Part shown: positions 1 to 7,397 of the stretch, piece by piece
Layout of the letters: each line of letters begins with the position of its first letter
Position numbering within the stretch: position 1 is the stretch's first letter
NCBI GenBank assembly: GCA_905479615.1
Contig: CAJQNH010000133.1
Coordinates: 1-8,004 of the forward strand
Length of the DNA: 8,004 bases
Source of the DNA: an uncultured Eudoraea sp.
GTDB lineage: Bacteria; Bacteroidota; Bacteroidia; Flavobacteriales; Flavobacteriaceae
Direction of reading: 5' to 3'
Translations under genes and position numbers: made by a program
Notes under the pieces: generated by a model
Database searches by the model: none
What the model was told of the DNA's origin: nothing
Seen by the model: the letters and a program-made list of their open reading frames with translations, nothing else

Positions 1-839
1 ACAAAAAATAGTCCATCCTTTACCAGTTTAGGTCCTATCTGTTTACAAAGCGCTTTTTCTTGTTTTGTAAGTGTATGCCTTGCAACTGAACCCCCTGCCG
101 AAACATTGGAGCGATGGTCATCAGAACCCGGAATACGCCTCATCGCACCAATAGGTTCTCCATTTAAGATCAGGATTCTTACATCACCCTGATCTGCACC
201 TTCAATATATTCCTGAAGAATAACATAATTGGATGAACCATCGGAACTGGAAACATAAAAATCCAAAAGTGACTTTATATTTGACATTGCTGATTTTTCA
301 ATCAGGATAACTCCTGAACCGCCAAAGCCATTTAATGGCTTTAAGATCATTTTATCAGCTTTAGATTCTTTAATCTGCTTTACCAGATAATTCTTATTCT
401 TGGAAACATGGGTAACTGGAATTATATTACTATGGCTGTCACCAAAAGCAGCGGTGTAAAGTTTGTTATTCGCCTCCCTTATACCCTGCAGGGAATTTAC
501 TATAAACACATCATCCTTTACAGAATCTAAGAAATTTAACATAATAGGATCAAGTGGCGGATTGGCTCTCATGAAAATAACATCAAAACCGGCCAATGGT
601 AGCATTTCCTCTCTAATTTCTGCCTGTTTATAAAAAGATTTAAGACTTCCGGGCACTTTCTCCATTCTGCCTATAACAGTGCAAAAGGCATTTGTAACAC
701 TATTCCGAATTGTGAGATTTGCGGGCGTGCACAAGGCTACACCGTGGTTTCGTTTAACGCATTCGTTAATTAACGCAAGGCTTGTATCATTCTCAGGATC
801 AATCTCTTCCCAGGGATACATAAGAAAACAAATATTCAT
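1..839 (-). CDS. Glutathione-synthetase-like ATP-grasp ligase (3' end missing)
   Basis: The reading frame starts at ATG 839 and stays open to the left edge, giving about 280 residues. GshB enzymes are usually 310-350 residues, so about 50-70 C-terminal residues are missing, including the last metal-binding Glu/Asn region. Visible GshB landmarks are an N-terminal MNICFLMYPWEEI strand, MRANPPLDP (90-98), the ATP-grasp lysine and glycine loop KPLNGFGGSG (167-176), QEYIEG (209-214), GDVRILMLNGEPIGAMRRIP (218-237) and RSNVSAGG (243-250), where E. coli GshB has a similar RGNLAAGG. GshB joins gamma-glutamylcysteine to glycine using ATP in the cytosol. Many Bacteroidota have this ligase without an obvious gshA, so the true substrate may differ (recalled family knowledge and inference). 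It begins 16 nt after the symporter stop codon, so the two are probably co-transcribed. No Shine-Dalgarno sequence is evident. The family call is firm; the exact reaction is not. Confidence 0.9.
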   Translation of the reverse strand, partial: MNICFLMYPWEEIDPENDTSLALINECVKRNHGVALCTPANLTIRNSVTNAFCTVIGRMEKVPGSLKSFYKQAEIREEMLPLAGFDVIFMRANPPLDPIMLNFLDSVKDDVFIVNSLQGIREANNKLYTAAFGDSHSNIIPVTHVSKNKNYLVKQIKESKADKMILKPLNGFGGSGVILIEKSAMSNIKSLLDFYVSSSDGSSNYVILQEYIEGADQGDVRILILNGEPIGAMRRIPGSDDHRSNVSAGGSVARHTLTKQEKALCKQIGPKLVKDGLFF

Positions 840-855
840 GGGTATAGTTTTAAAT

Positions 856-2181
856 TTATTTTACTTCTTCATAAAATTCATCCCAGTCCTCTATATGTGG
901 TTTACCTAATTTACCGACGGACTTGGCAACAACCATGGCAACGGTTGCATCTCCGGTAACATTTATAATAGTCCTGCACATATCTAAAGGCCTGTCTACT
1001 GCAAAAATAAGGGCCAGACCAATAGCCAGCTTATCTGATGGGAAACCAATAGATTCTAAAACAATCACCAGCATTACCATACCAGCTCCAGGTACAGCGG
1101 CAGAACCAATTGACGCAAGTAAGGCAGTAAGCACAATGGTCAATTGCCCCCCAAGTGTAAGATGAAAATCTAGTGCCTGAGCGATAAAAACAGCCGCAAC
1201 ACCCTGATATAAACTTGTGCCATCCATATTGATAGTTGCACCTACCGGAAGCACAAAACTAGATACTTCTTTGTCTACTCCTATGTGCTCTTCTACCCTT
1301 TCCATAGTCACTGGTAGTGTAGCAGCGCTAGAACTTGTAGAAAAAGCCAATAACTGGGCCGGACTTATCTCTTTTAGAAACCAAAAAGGGTTCTTCTTCG
1401 TATAAAAAGCCACCACTATGGTATAAAAAATAATCATTAAAAATAGTCCCAAAACTACTACCCCGGCATATTTCAATAATGCCAGTAACAGATCAGGATC
1501 ACCAGAAGAAGCTACAACATTAGCTAATAATGCAAAAACTGCCACAGGAGCCGTAAGCATTATTAAATCTACCATTTTGAGTACAACATCATTGAGTGAA
1601 TCAAAAAATTTCTTTAGCGGTTTGGCCCTTTTTTCACCTATTAATAACATAGAAATACCTAAGAAAATAGTAAAAAATATTACTTGAAGCATCAGGCTAT
1701 TATCACTTAGCGCTCCAAACGCATTATCCGGTACCATATCTTCCAAAAACTGTAAAGGGCCAACTTGTTTTTGCATAGAAGCTGCTTCCAGTTTTGAAGT
1801 TACACCACTATCTGAAGCATAAGTCTCTGTTAACTTTGTAATTGTTTCTTCTGAAATGCCTTCGCCTGGTTGCAAAATATTAACCAAAACCAATCCGATG
1901 GTAATAGCAATAATTGTAGTGCATATATAAATGGCTATTGTTCTAAGTCCAATATTTCTGAATTTTGAAATATCCTTTAAATCGGAAATACCTTTAACTA
2001 ATGAGGCCAGAATAAGAGGGATTGCAATTAGCTTAAGTAATTTAACGAAAATTGTACCAAAAGGGTTAATCCAATCCTGTACAAAACCACGACCCCATTC
2101 AATGTAGGTCATTACGAAGCCAAAAAGAAGACCAAGGATCATCCCTATCAGGATTTGCCAATGCAATTCCAGTTTCTTCAT
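856..2181 (-). CDS. Dicarboxylate/amino acid:cation symporter (DAACS/SLC1 family)
   Basis: This 441-residue inner-membrane protein is full length for the GltP/DctA/GltPh family. It imports acidic amino acids or C4-dicarboxylates with Na+ or H+. Diagnostic regions are all present: the serine-rich hairpin HP1 (AFSTSSSAATLPVT, 279-292), the TM7 motif NMDGT (318-322), hairpin HP2 (ASIGSAAVPGAGMVML, 356-371) and TM8 with D396, D400, R403, N407 and D411 in DRPLDMCRTIINVTGD. By alignment to GltPh as I recall it, R403 is the arginine that holds the substrate side-chain carboxylate and D400 the residue binding the amino group. Their presence favours aspartate or glutamate over neutral amino acids; exact substrate and coupling ion are not resolved. 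About 35 residues (103-137) between TM3 and TM4 form a polar loop with several acidic residues. The gene follows aroC by 59 nt and precedes the ATP-grasp gene by 16 nt. The ATG at 2181 sits directly before a typical TM1. Confidence 0.95.
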   Translation of the reverse strand: MKKLELHWQILIGMILGLLFGFVMTYIEWGRGFVQDWINPFGTIFVKLLKLIAIPLILASLVKGISDLKDISKFRNIGLRTIAIYICTTIIAITIGLVLVNILQPGEGISEETITKLTETYASDSGVTSKLEAASMQKQVGPLQFLEDMVPDNAFGALSDNSLMLQVIFFTIFLGISMLLIGEKRAKPLKKFFDSLNDVVLKMVDLIMLTAPVAVFALLANVVASSGDPDLLLALLKYAGVVVLGLFLMIIFYTIVVAFYTKKNPFWFLKEISPAQLLAFSTSSSAATLPVTMERVEEHIGVDKEVSSFVLPVGATINMDGTSLYQGVAAVFIAQALDFHLTLGGQLTIVLTALLASIGSAAVPGAGMVMLVIVLESIGFPSDKLAIGLALIFAVDRPLDMCRTIINVTGDATVAMVVAKSVGKLGKPHIEDWDEFYEEVK

Positions 2182-2240
2182 ATAAAAAGTTTAGGTTTGA
2201 AAGATAGTATATTGATAGGAAAACCCATAAAAAAGGAAGT

Positions 2241-3305
2241 TTATAATTTAATTGTTCTATTTAGCAGAGTGAAATCCGCAAGCACCAGCGCCGCCATTGC
2301 TTCCACTATTGGCACCGCTCTTGGCACCACACAAGGATCATGTCTGCCTTTACCCTGAGTTTTGACCATGTTACCATCTTTATCAATGGTTTCATAAGAC
2401 TGAATAACCGTAGCAACCGGTTTAAAGGCCACGCTAAAATATATGTCCATACCATTGCTTATGCCCCCCTGAATACCCCCGCTGTTATTGGTAATCGTGG
2501 TGCCGTCTGTTTTAAATTGATCATTATGAACACTTCCTTTCATTTTAACTCCCTCAAAACCGCTACCATATTCAAACCCTTTAACTGCATTAATAGATAA
2601 CATAGCTTTGCCAAGATCGGCATGAAGCTTATCAAATACAGGTTCTCCTAAGCCAACAGGAACATTCTTTATTACACAGCTAATAATCCCACCAACAGTA
2701 TCTCCTTCTTTTCGAATTTCTTTAATATAAGATTCCATCCTGGCAGCTGTATCCGGATCCGGACATCTAACTGCATTGCTTTCCGTTAATTTTAAATCCA
2801 GTTCTGAATAGGGTTTATCCAGTCGAAGAGAACCAACTTGAGATACGAAGGCATTAATACTAATCCCATTTAAAAATTGTTTAGCGATAGCGCCTGCCAC
2901 CACGCGGCTGGCCGTCTCACGGGCAGAACTTCTGCCCCCTCCCCTATAATCTCTAAAGCCATATTTTTTATCATACACATAATCCGCATGAGAAGGGCGA
3001 TATGAGTCCTTTATATGAGAGTAGTCTTTGGATTTTTGATTGGTATTATAAATAGCAAAACCAATAGGTGTGCCAGTAGTCTTCCCTTCAAAAATACCGG
3101 AATAAAAAACAACTGTATCCGGTTCTTTGCGCTGGGTAACTATGGCTGACTGGCCTGGTTTTCTTCTATCCAACTCATTCTGAATTGCTTCCATATCCAG
3201 AATTAGCCCAGACGGACATCCATCCAAAACGCCCCCGATTGCTTTACCGTGAGATTCACCAAAAGTAGTGAGTTTAAAAAGTGTTCCAAAGGTATTACCA
3301 GCCAT
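2241..3305 (-). CDS. aroC: Chorismate synthase
   Basis: Chorismate synthase converts 5-enolpyruvylshikimate-3-phosphate to chorismate, the last step of the shikimate pathway, and needs reduced FMN. The 354 residues match the usual family length. Signatures seen are GESHG (16-20, with the catalytic-type His19), RPSHADYVYDKKYG (103-116, with His107), GGGRSSARET (122-131) and the C-terminal GRHDPCVVPRAVPIVEAMAA (320-339). RPSHAD replaces the commoner RPGHAD, a mild variant. The N-terminus MAGNTFGTLF is the expected one, so ATG 3305 is the start. No flavin-reductase domain is fused, so it is probably the monofunctional bacterial type. It is the first gene of the leftward cluster, with a probable promoter at 3360-3391 and a palindromic leader at 3333-3348. 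An AGGA sequence lies about 13 nt before the ATG, too far to be a clear ribosome-binding site. Confidence 0.98.
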   Translation of the reverse strand: MAGNTFGTLFKLTTFGESHGKAIGGVLDGCPSGLILDMEAIQNELDRRKPGQSAIVTQRKEPDTVVFYSGIFEGKTTGTPIGFAIYNTNQKSKDYSHIKDSYRPSHADYVYDKKYGFRDYRGGGRSSARETASRVVAGAIAKQFLNGISINAFVSQVGSLRLDKPYSELDLKLTESNAVRCPDPDTAARMESYIKEIRKEGDTVGGIISCVIKNVPVGLGEPVFDKLHADLGKAMLSINAVKGFEYGSGFEGVKMKGSVHNDQFKTDGTTITNNSGGIQGGISNGMDIYFSVAFKPVATVIQSYETIDKDGNMVKTQGKGRHDPCVVPRAVPIVEAMAALVLADFTLLNRTIKL

Positions 3306-3332
3306 AAATCAGGGTCTTTCCTATATCCAATT

Positions 3333-3348
3333 AAGAGTTTAAACTCTT
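3333..3348. repeat. Perfect 16-bp palindrome in the aroC leader
   Basis: The sequence AAGAGTTTAAACTCTT equals its own reverse complement. It lies 28 bp before the aroC start codon and 12 bp downstream of the probable aroC -7 box, so it falls near the expected transcript start or in the early 5' leader. It could be an operator for a dimeric repressor, or an RNA hairpin with a 5-bp AAGAG/CTCTT stem. The symmetry is directly visible; any regulatory role is inference. Confidence 0.55.
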
Positions 3349-3359
3349 GTTTTACCAGT

Positions 3360-3391
3360 CAAAGATAGATGTTAAATAAACGGAAACCAAA
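3360..3391 (-). promoter_or_regulatory. Probable Bacteroidota-type promoter for aroC
   Basis: Read leftward, bases 3367-3360 give TATCTTTG, a full match to the Bacteroidota -7 consensus TAnnTTTG. Bases 3391-3388 give TTTG, matching the -33 element, with a 20-bp spacer as expected for this group. Transcription would begin near 3353-3355, leaving a leader of roughly 50 nt before the aroC ATG. This promoter could drive the whole aroC, symporter and ATP-grasp cluster. It is recognised by motif and spacing only. Confidence 0.65.
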
Positions 3392-3433
3392 ACGCGAGTC
3401 CAGTTAATATTAAGGTAACAAATAGCCGTTTAT

Positions 3434-3453
3434 CCAGGTTAAACTTAACCTTG
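3434..3453. repeat. Imperfect inverted repeat in the divergent spacer
   Basis: Two 9-bp arms, CCAGGTTAA (3434-3442) and TTAACCTTG (3445-3453), pair except at one position around a 2-bp AC spacer. The site lies between the leftward aroC promoter and the rightward promoter at 3504, a place where a shared operator could sit. The surrounding spacer is very AT-rich, so short symmetric sequences can arise by chance. A binding site is only a possibility. Confidence 0.3.
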
Positions 3454-3503
3454 ATATTATATATTAATGACTTTAACTTAAAATAATATTATCCTAGTAG
3501 ATC

Positions 3504-3511
3504 TAATTTTG
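3504..3511 (+). promoter_or_regulatory. Probable -7 promoter element for the metallophosphoesterase gene
   Basis: TAATTTTG fits the Bacteroidota -7 consensus TAnnTTTG exactly and ends 22 bp before the TTG start at 3534. That implies a very short leader of about 15-20 nt. No good TTTG -33 element stands 19-21 bp upstream; that region is simply A/T-rich. The first three bases of the box are also the in-frame stop that limits the gene's upstream extension. Confidence 0.5.
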
Positions 3512-3533
3512 CAATCAAGCAAATTTTTACCCT

Positions 3534-4466
3534 TTGAAAAAGCGGAATATAGATGTAGTGGTATTATCGGATGTGCATTTAGGCAGTTTTAACTGCCATG
3601 CAGAAGAATTAATGGCGTATCTAAGCAGCATAGAACCTAAAAAGTTAATTTTAAACGGGGATATTATTGATATCTGGCAGTTTAGTAAACATTACTTTCC
3701 CGCATCTCATTTGAGGATTCTCAAAAAAATTATAAGTATGGCATCAAAGGGTACAGAAGTCATCTATATTACAGGTAATCATGACGAGATGTTGCGGAAG
3801 TTTAGCAATACGATTATAGGCAACATTAGTATACAGGATAAATTAGTTCTAGAATTAGATGGCAAAAAAGCCTGGTTATTTCATGGAGATATTTTTGATG
3901 TTTTTAAGCGACATGCAAAGTGGTTTACCAAACTGGGCGATCATGGTTACGGTCTCTTACTCTATTTAAATAGAATTTTAAATTGGTGCCTTATTAAATT
4001 GGGAAAAGAAAGATATTCACTGGCAAAAAAAATAAAAAATAGTGCGAATAATGCTGTGAAATTTATTGACTATTTTGAACGAAACGCAGTAGAAACAGCG
4101 CTATCCAAGGGTTATGACTATGTGATATGCGGACATATTCACCAGCCTAAAAAGCAATTTCTTGAGACAAAGAATGGTAAATGCACTTATCTTAATTCCG
4201 GGGATTGGGTTGAAAACCTCAGTGCCTTGGAGTATTCATTTAAGCGTTGGAAAATCTATAAATACAGTTACGACAAGCTCTCTCCTTTTTTTAGTGATGA
4301 GGATCTAAAATCAATGGAACTAAACGAATTAATTAGCTCCCTGGAAATGAAAAAGATACCAAAACAACAACTTGCGAAAAAAAAGACAAATCAATTGATG
4401 CATAGCGCATTTCTTAAAATAGTTACAGGGTGTTGGGCTTTCCTTCCTGTACCATCAAAAATCTGA
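3534..4466 (+). CDS. LpxH-type metallophosphoesterase, probable UDP-2,3-diacylglucosamine diphosphatase
   Basis: The 310-residue protein has the full calcineurin-like di-metal site: D13 and H15 (SDVHLG), GD 42-43, GNHD 81-84, HGD 117-119, and GHIHQP 200-205. NSGDWVENLSALEY (221-234) closes the fold. This arrangement is typical of the LpxH/LpxH2 group, which cleaves UDP-2,3-diacylglucosamine to lipid X plus UMP in lipid A synthesis at the inner-membrane face. The stretch 124-168, with aromatic, hydrophobic and basic residues, could be the acyl-chain-binding cap (inference). The start must be TTG 3534: an in-frame stop lies at 3504-3506, and the next Met, residue 27, falls after the DVH metal motif. 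The C-terminus is lysine-rich. Its last 25 residues are read from DNA that also encodes, on the other strand, the end of the FAD/Fe-S oxidoreductase. Another phosphoesterase substrate cannot be excluded. Confidence 0.88.
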   Translation: MKKRNIDVVVLSDVHLGSFNCHAEELMAYLSSIEPKKLILNGDIIDIWQFSKHYFPASHLRILKKIISMASKGTEVIYITGNHDEMLRKFSNTIIGNISIQDKLVLELDGKKAWLFHGDIFDVFKRHAKWFTKLGDHGYGLLLYLNRILNWCLIKLGKERYSLAKKIKNSANNAVKFIDYFERNAVETALSKGYDYVICGHIHQPKKQFLETKNGKCTYLNSGDWVENLSALEYSFKRWKIYKYSYDKLSPFFSDEDLKSMELNELISSLEMKKIPKQQLAKKKTNQLMHSAFLKIVTGCWAFLPVPSKI

Positions 4467-7306
4467 TGCCTGCAACTCGTCCCGTTTGCCGCAATAATAA
4501 CGTTCTCATCAGATTTTCTTATTGATGGAAAGAGTTTTAACTCGCCAATTTGCATGCTTGTATTATAATGCTCCTTTTCATAGCCAAAGGATCCTGCCAT
4601 GCCACAACAGCCAGAAGCTATGATACTGACCTTATAATTTTCCGGAAGGTTTAATATGTCAAAAGTCACTTTTTGATCAGAGAGTGCCTTTTGATGGCAG
4701 TGATTGTGAATTTTAATTGTAGCAGCAGACTTTGTAAATTGTTCTTTTCTTATAATTCCATTTTTTATTTCATTAGACAAAAATTCCTCAATAATAAAGG
4801 ATGCAGAGGCAATTGATTCAACTTTTTCAGCATTGAAGTGAAATCTTTTATATTCATCTCTGAAGGTCAGAATTGCAGACGGTTCTATTCCAAGAATTGG
4901 TAAACCTTGTTTTGTATAATCATGCAATTGCTCTATATTTTTTGCTGCCAGTTTTTTAGCCTCATTTAAAAAGCCTTTTGAAATAAATGTTCTACCACTT
5001 TCTGCGTAAAAGAGACTTACTTCATACCCTAATCCGCATAACAAATCTATTGCGTCTTTGCCAACCTCGGCATCCAGGTGCCCAGTAAATTCATCAATAT
5101 ATAGAATTACCTTTTTTACTTTAATAACTACTTCTTTATTAGCTTTTTGAAGATACTTATTTAAATTAATATTTGAAATATTAGGCAAGGTTCTCTTAGA
5201 TGCAATTCCGGAAAACTTCCTGATCATATTACCCAACATTTGGGAATTATAAATCGCATTTGTTAATTTGGGTGCTATACTCCCAAAAGCATTTAACCTC
5301 GTATTATATGCGAATATTTTATTTCTGAAACTATATCCGTTTGTCTCCTGATATTGATATAAAAACTCTGATTTTAAGGTCGCAACATCAACATTACTGG
5401 GACATTCACTGGCACAGGCTTTACAACTTAAGCAGAGGTCAAAGACTTCTTTTAGTTCATTGGAATTAAAACGGTTTGTTTCAACCGAATTTGTGAGAAC
5501 ATCACGAAGCGCATTTGCTCGTCCTCTGGTAGTATCTTTTTCATTCTTTGTTGCATGATAACTGGGGCACATCCCCCCGGCGGCTTTATGGCTTTTTCTG
5601 CAATCTCCACTCCCATTGCATTTTTCAGCAGCTTTCAATATCCCTTCGCTGTCTGAGAAGTCAAAAATTGTTTTGATATCAGGCTCTTTGCGGTCAACTT
5701 CATAGCGCAATGATTTGTCCATTGGATAAGCGTCTACAATTTTCCCGGGATTAAAAATATGATCAGGGTCAAAATAAGATTTTATTCTGGCAAGCAGTTT
5801 ATAATTCTCCTCACCAAGCATCATAGGTATAAATTCGGCCCTAACAATACCATCTCCGTGTTCCCCACTGAAAGATCCGCCGTATTTTTTTGTCAGTTTA
5901 GCCACATCTGTAGTGATTGACCTAAATAAGGAAACATCCTCTGCTCGTTTTAAATTCAGAATCGGCCTTAAATGAAGCTCCCCAGCTCCTGCGTGAGCGT
6001 AATAGACTGCATCCTGGCCATAATCTTTCATAATCTGTGTAAACTCTCCAATGAAATCATGCAGGTCATCTAAAGAAACCGCTGTATCCTCAATACAAGC
6101 CACAGCCTTCCTGTCCCCTACCATATTACCCAAGAGACCAAGACCAGCTTTTCTTAGTGCTATGGCCTTGTTTATATTCTCTCCCCTGAGAATAGGATTT
6201 GCATAGCTCAGCCCGGAGCGTTGAATAGTCTTGATAAGTTCCTCGAGGTTACGCTCAAGATCTTGTTCTGAATCACCTTTCAACTCTAACATTAGTAAGG
6301 CTGCGGGATCACCTTGAACAAAGAATCGGTTGGATAACTGTTCCCGATTGTTTTTTGTGCAATCCAAAATTACTTTATCCATCATTTCACATAAATGCAA
6401 GTTATGCTTCATTACAGGCACCACATCTTTAAGGCAATCCTCCAGATTTTTGTAATGAGTAACTACCATAGCAGCAATTGGAGGGGGACTATCATCTAAT
6501 TGCAAAGTGATTTCCGTTGTAAAGGCAAGTGTTCCTTCGCTTCCGCTAAGCAGTTTACAAATATTAATTTCCTTCTCCTTACCTCCAAAAAGGTTACTGT
6601 GTAACAACTCATCTACTGCATAACCTGTATTTCTTCTGTGAATACCCTCTTTTGGAAATTCTTCTTTAATATTTTTCTGAATATTTTTATTTTCTAATTC
6701 CGTATGTAATTCTCTGTAGATAGTTCCTTCAAGGGTATTCAAATCCATTTTTTTCTTGTATTCCGCCTGTGTAATGGATTCAAAGGTTGCATGGGAACCA
6801 TCTGAAAGTATTGTCTTTAAAGAAATGATCTTATCGCGCGTTACGCCATATTGAATAGATGTAGTACCACTGGAGTTATTTCCTACCATACCGCCAATCA
6901 TACAACGGTTTGAGGTGGACGTGTTTGGCCCGAAGAATAGACCATATTCCTTCAGATATTGATTTAATTCATCTCTAATAACTCCAGGTTGAACTCTGAC
7001 CGTTTTCCTTTTTGTATCAAGTTCAAGTATTTTAGTCTGATGCTTGGAGACATCAACAACAATGCCGTCTCCAACACATTGTCCGGCTAATGAGGTACCG
7101 GCGGTACGGGGAATCAATCCCACACGGTGTTGTTTTGCAAAAAGAATCAATTTTACAATGTCATTTTCATCTTTGGGGAAGGCAACCGCCAAAGGTTCTT
7201 TTCTGTATACCGAGGCATCAGTTGCATACAGTACTCTGGACAGTTTATCAAATTGCAAACTTCCGTTAAGGGAATTTCGTAAACTTATTAAGAGATTTTT
7301 ATTCAA
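4391..7306 (-). CDS. FAD- and Fe-S-binding D-2-hydroxyacid dehydrogenase (GlcD/GlcF-like fusion, YdiJ/Dld type)
   Basis: This 971-residue flavoprotein probably oxidises a D-2-hydroxy acid such as D-lactate or D-2-hydroxyglutarate and passes electrons to the respiratory chain. An FAD_binding_4 domain comes first (about 40-270), with PRTAGTSLAGQ (67-77) and GPNTSTSNRCMIGG (126-139). The FAD-oxidase C-terminal domain follows (about 275-525), with AHAGAGELHLRP (437-448) and SGEHGDG (480-486). A ferredoxin-like section has C563, C569, C580, C625, C628, C631 and C635. The end carries a CCG (heterodisulfide-reductase-like) domain with HNHCHQK (867-873), CCG (900-902) and GTSCRHQ (942-948). The layout and length resemble E. 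coli YdiJ. Position 566 is Ser where a standard CxxCxxC motif has Cys. No signal peptide is visible. TTG 7306 is the only plausible start after an in-frame stop at 7319-7321, and no ATG occurs before residue 136, inside the FAD domain. The exact substrate is unknown. Confidence 0.92.
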   Translation of the reverse strand: MNKNLLISLRNSLNGSLQFDKLSRVLYATDASVYRKEPLAVAFPKDENDIVKLILFAKQHRVGLIPRTAGTSLAGQCVGDGIVVDVSKHQTKILELDTKRKTVRVQPGVIRDELNQYLKEYGLFFGPNTSTSNRCMIGGMVGNNSSGTTSIQYGVTRDKIISLKTILSDGSHATFESITQAEYKKKMDLNTLEGTIYRELHTELENKNIQKNIKEEFPKEGIHRRNTGYAVDELLHSNLFGGKEKEINICKLLSGSEGTLAFTTEITLQLDDSPPPIAAMVVTHYKNLEDCLKDVVPVMKHNLHLCEMMDKVILDCTKNNREQLSNRFFVQGDPAALLMLELKGDSEQDLERNLEELIKTIQRSGLSYANPILRGENINKAIALRKAGLGLLGNMVGDRKAVACIEDTAVSLDDLHDFIGEFTQIMKDYGQDAVYYAHAGAGELHLRPILNLKRAEDVSLFRSITTDVAKLTKKYGGSFSGEHGDGIVRAEFIPMMLGEENYKLLARIKSYFDPDHIFNPGKIVDAYPMDKSLRYEVDRKEPDIKTIFDFSDSEGILKAAEKCNGSGDCRKSHKAAGGMCPSYHATKNEKDTTRGRANALRDVLTNSVETNRFNSNELKEVFDLCLSCKACASECPSNVDVATLKSEFLYQYQETNGYSFRNKIFAYNTRLNAFGSIAPKLTNAIYNSQMLGNMIRKFSGIASKRTLPNISNINLNKYLQKANKEVVIKVKKVILYIDEFTGHLDAEVGKDAIDLLCGLGYEVSLFYAESGRTFISKGFLNEAKKLAAKNIEQLHDYTKQGLPILGIEPSAILTFRDEYKRFHFNAEKVESIASASFIIEEFLSNEIKNGIIRKEQFTKSAATIKIHNHCHQKALSDQKVTFDILNLPENYKVSIIASGCCGMAGSFGYEKEHYNTSMQIGELKLFPSIRKSDENVIIAANGTSCRHQIFDGTGRKAQHPVTILRNALCIN

Positions 7307-7397
7307 TCCGGAACAATTTTAGGGACTAAATTAAGTTTTTATTAGCTGAGAGCCATTATTAGATTGGCATTTTAAACCTACGCTAAAATCAGAACAT

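Noticed and set aside
679..1405. Several open frames of 60-80 codons on the plus strand opposite the ligase and symporter genes.
   Set aside because: They are antisense to well-recognised proteins, with no domains and no independent promoter or ribosome-binding signal.
2199..2206. A TATCTTTC sequence on the minus strand before the symporter gene, resembling the Bacteroidota -7 box.
   Set aside because: It lacks the final G of TAnnTTTG and no -33 element lies about 20 bp upstream; the short 59-nt gap fits read-through from aroC better.
3483..3492. A short ATAATATTAT palindrome before the metallophosphoesterase gene.
   Set aside because: Ten A/T-only symmetric bases are expected by chance in such an AT-rich spacer.
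7044..7322. A 92-codon plus-strand open frame opposite the N-terminus of the oxidoreductase.
   Set aside because: It is complementary to the conserved FAD-binding domain and has no features of its own.
7360..7367. TAGATTGG before the beta-barrel gene, a possible -7 box.
   Set aside because: It departs from TAnnTTTG in the core and has no convincing -33 partner, so I did not list it as a promoter for the gene at 7398.
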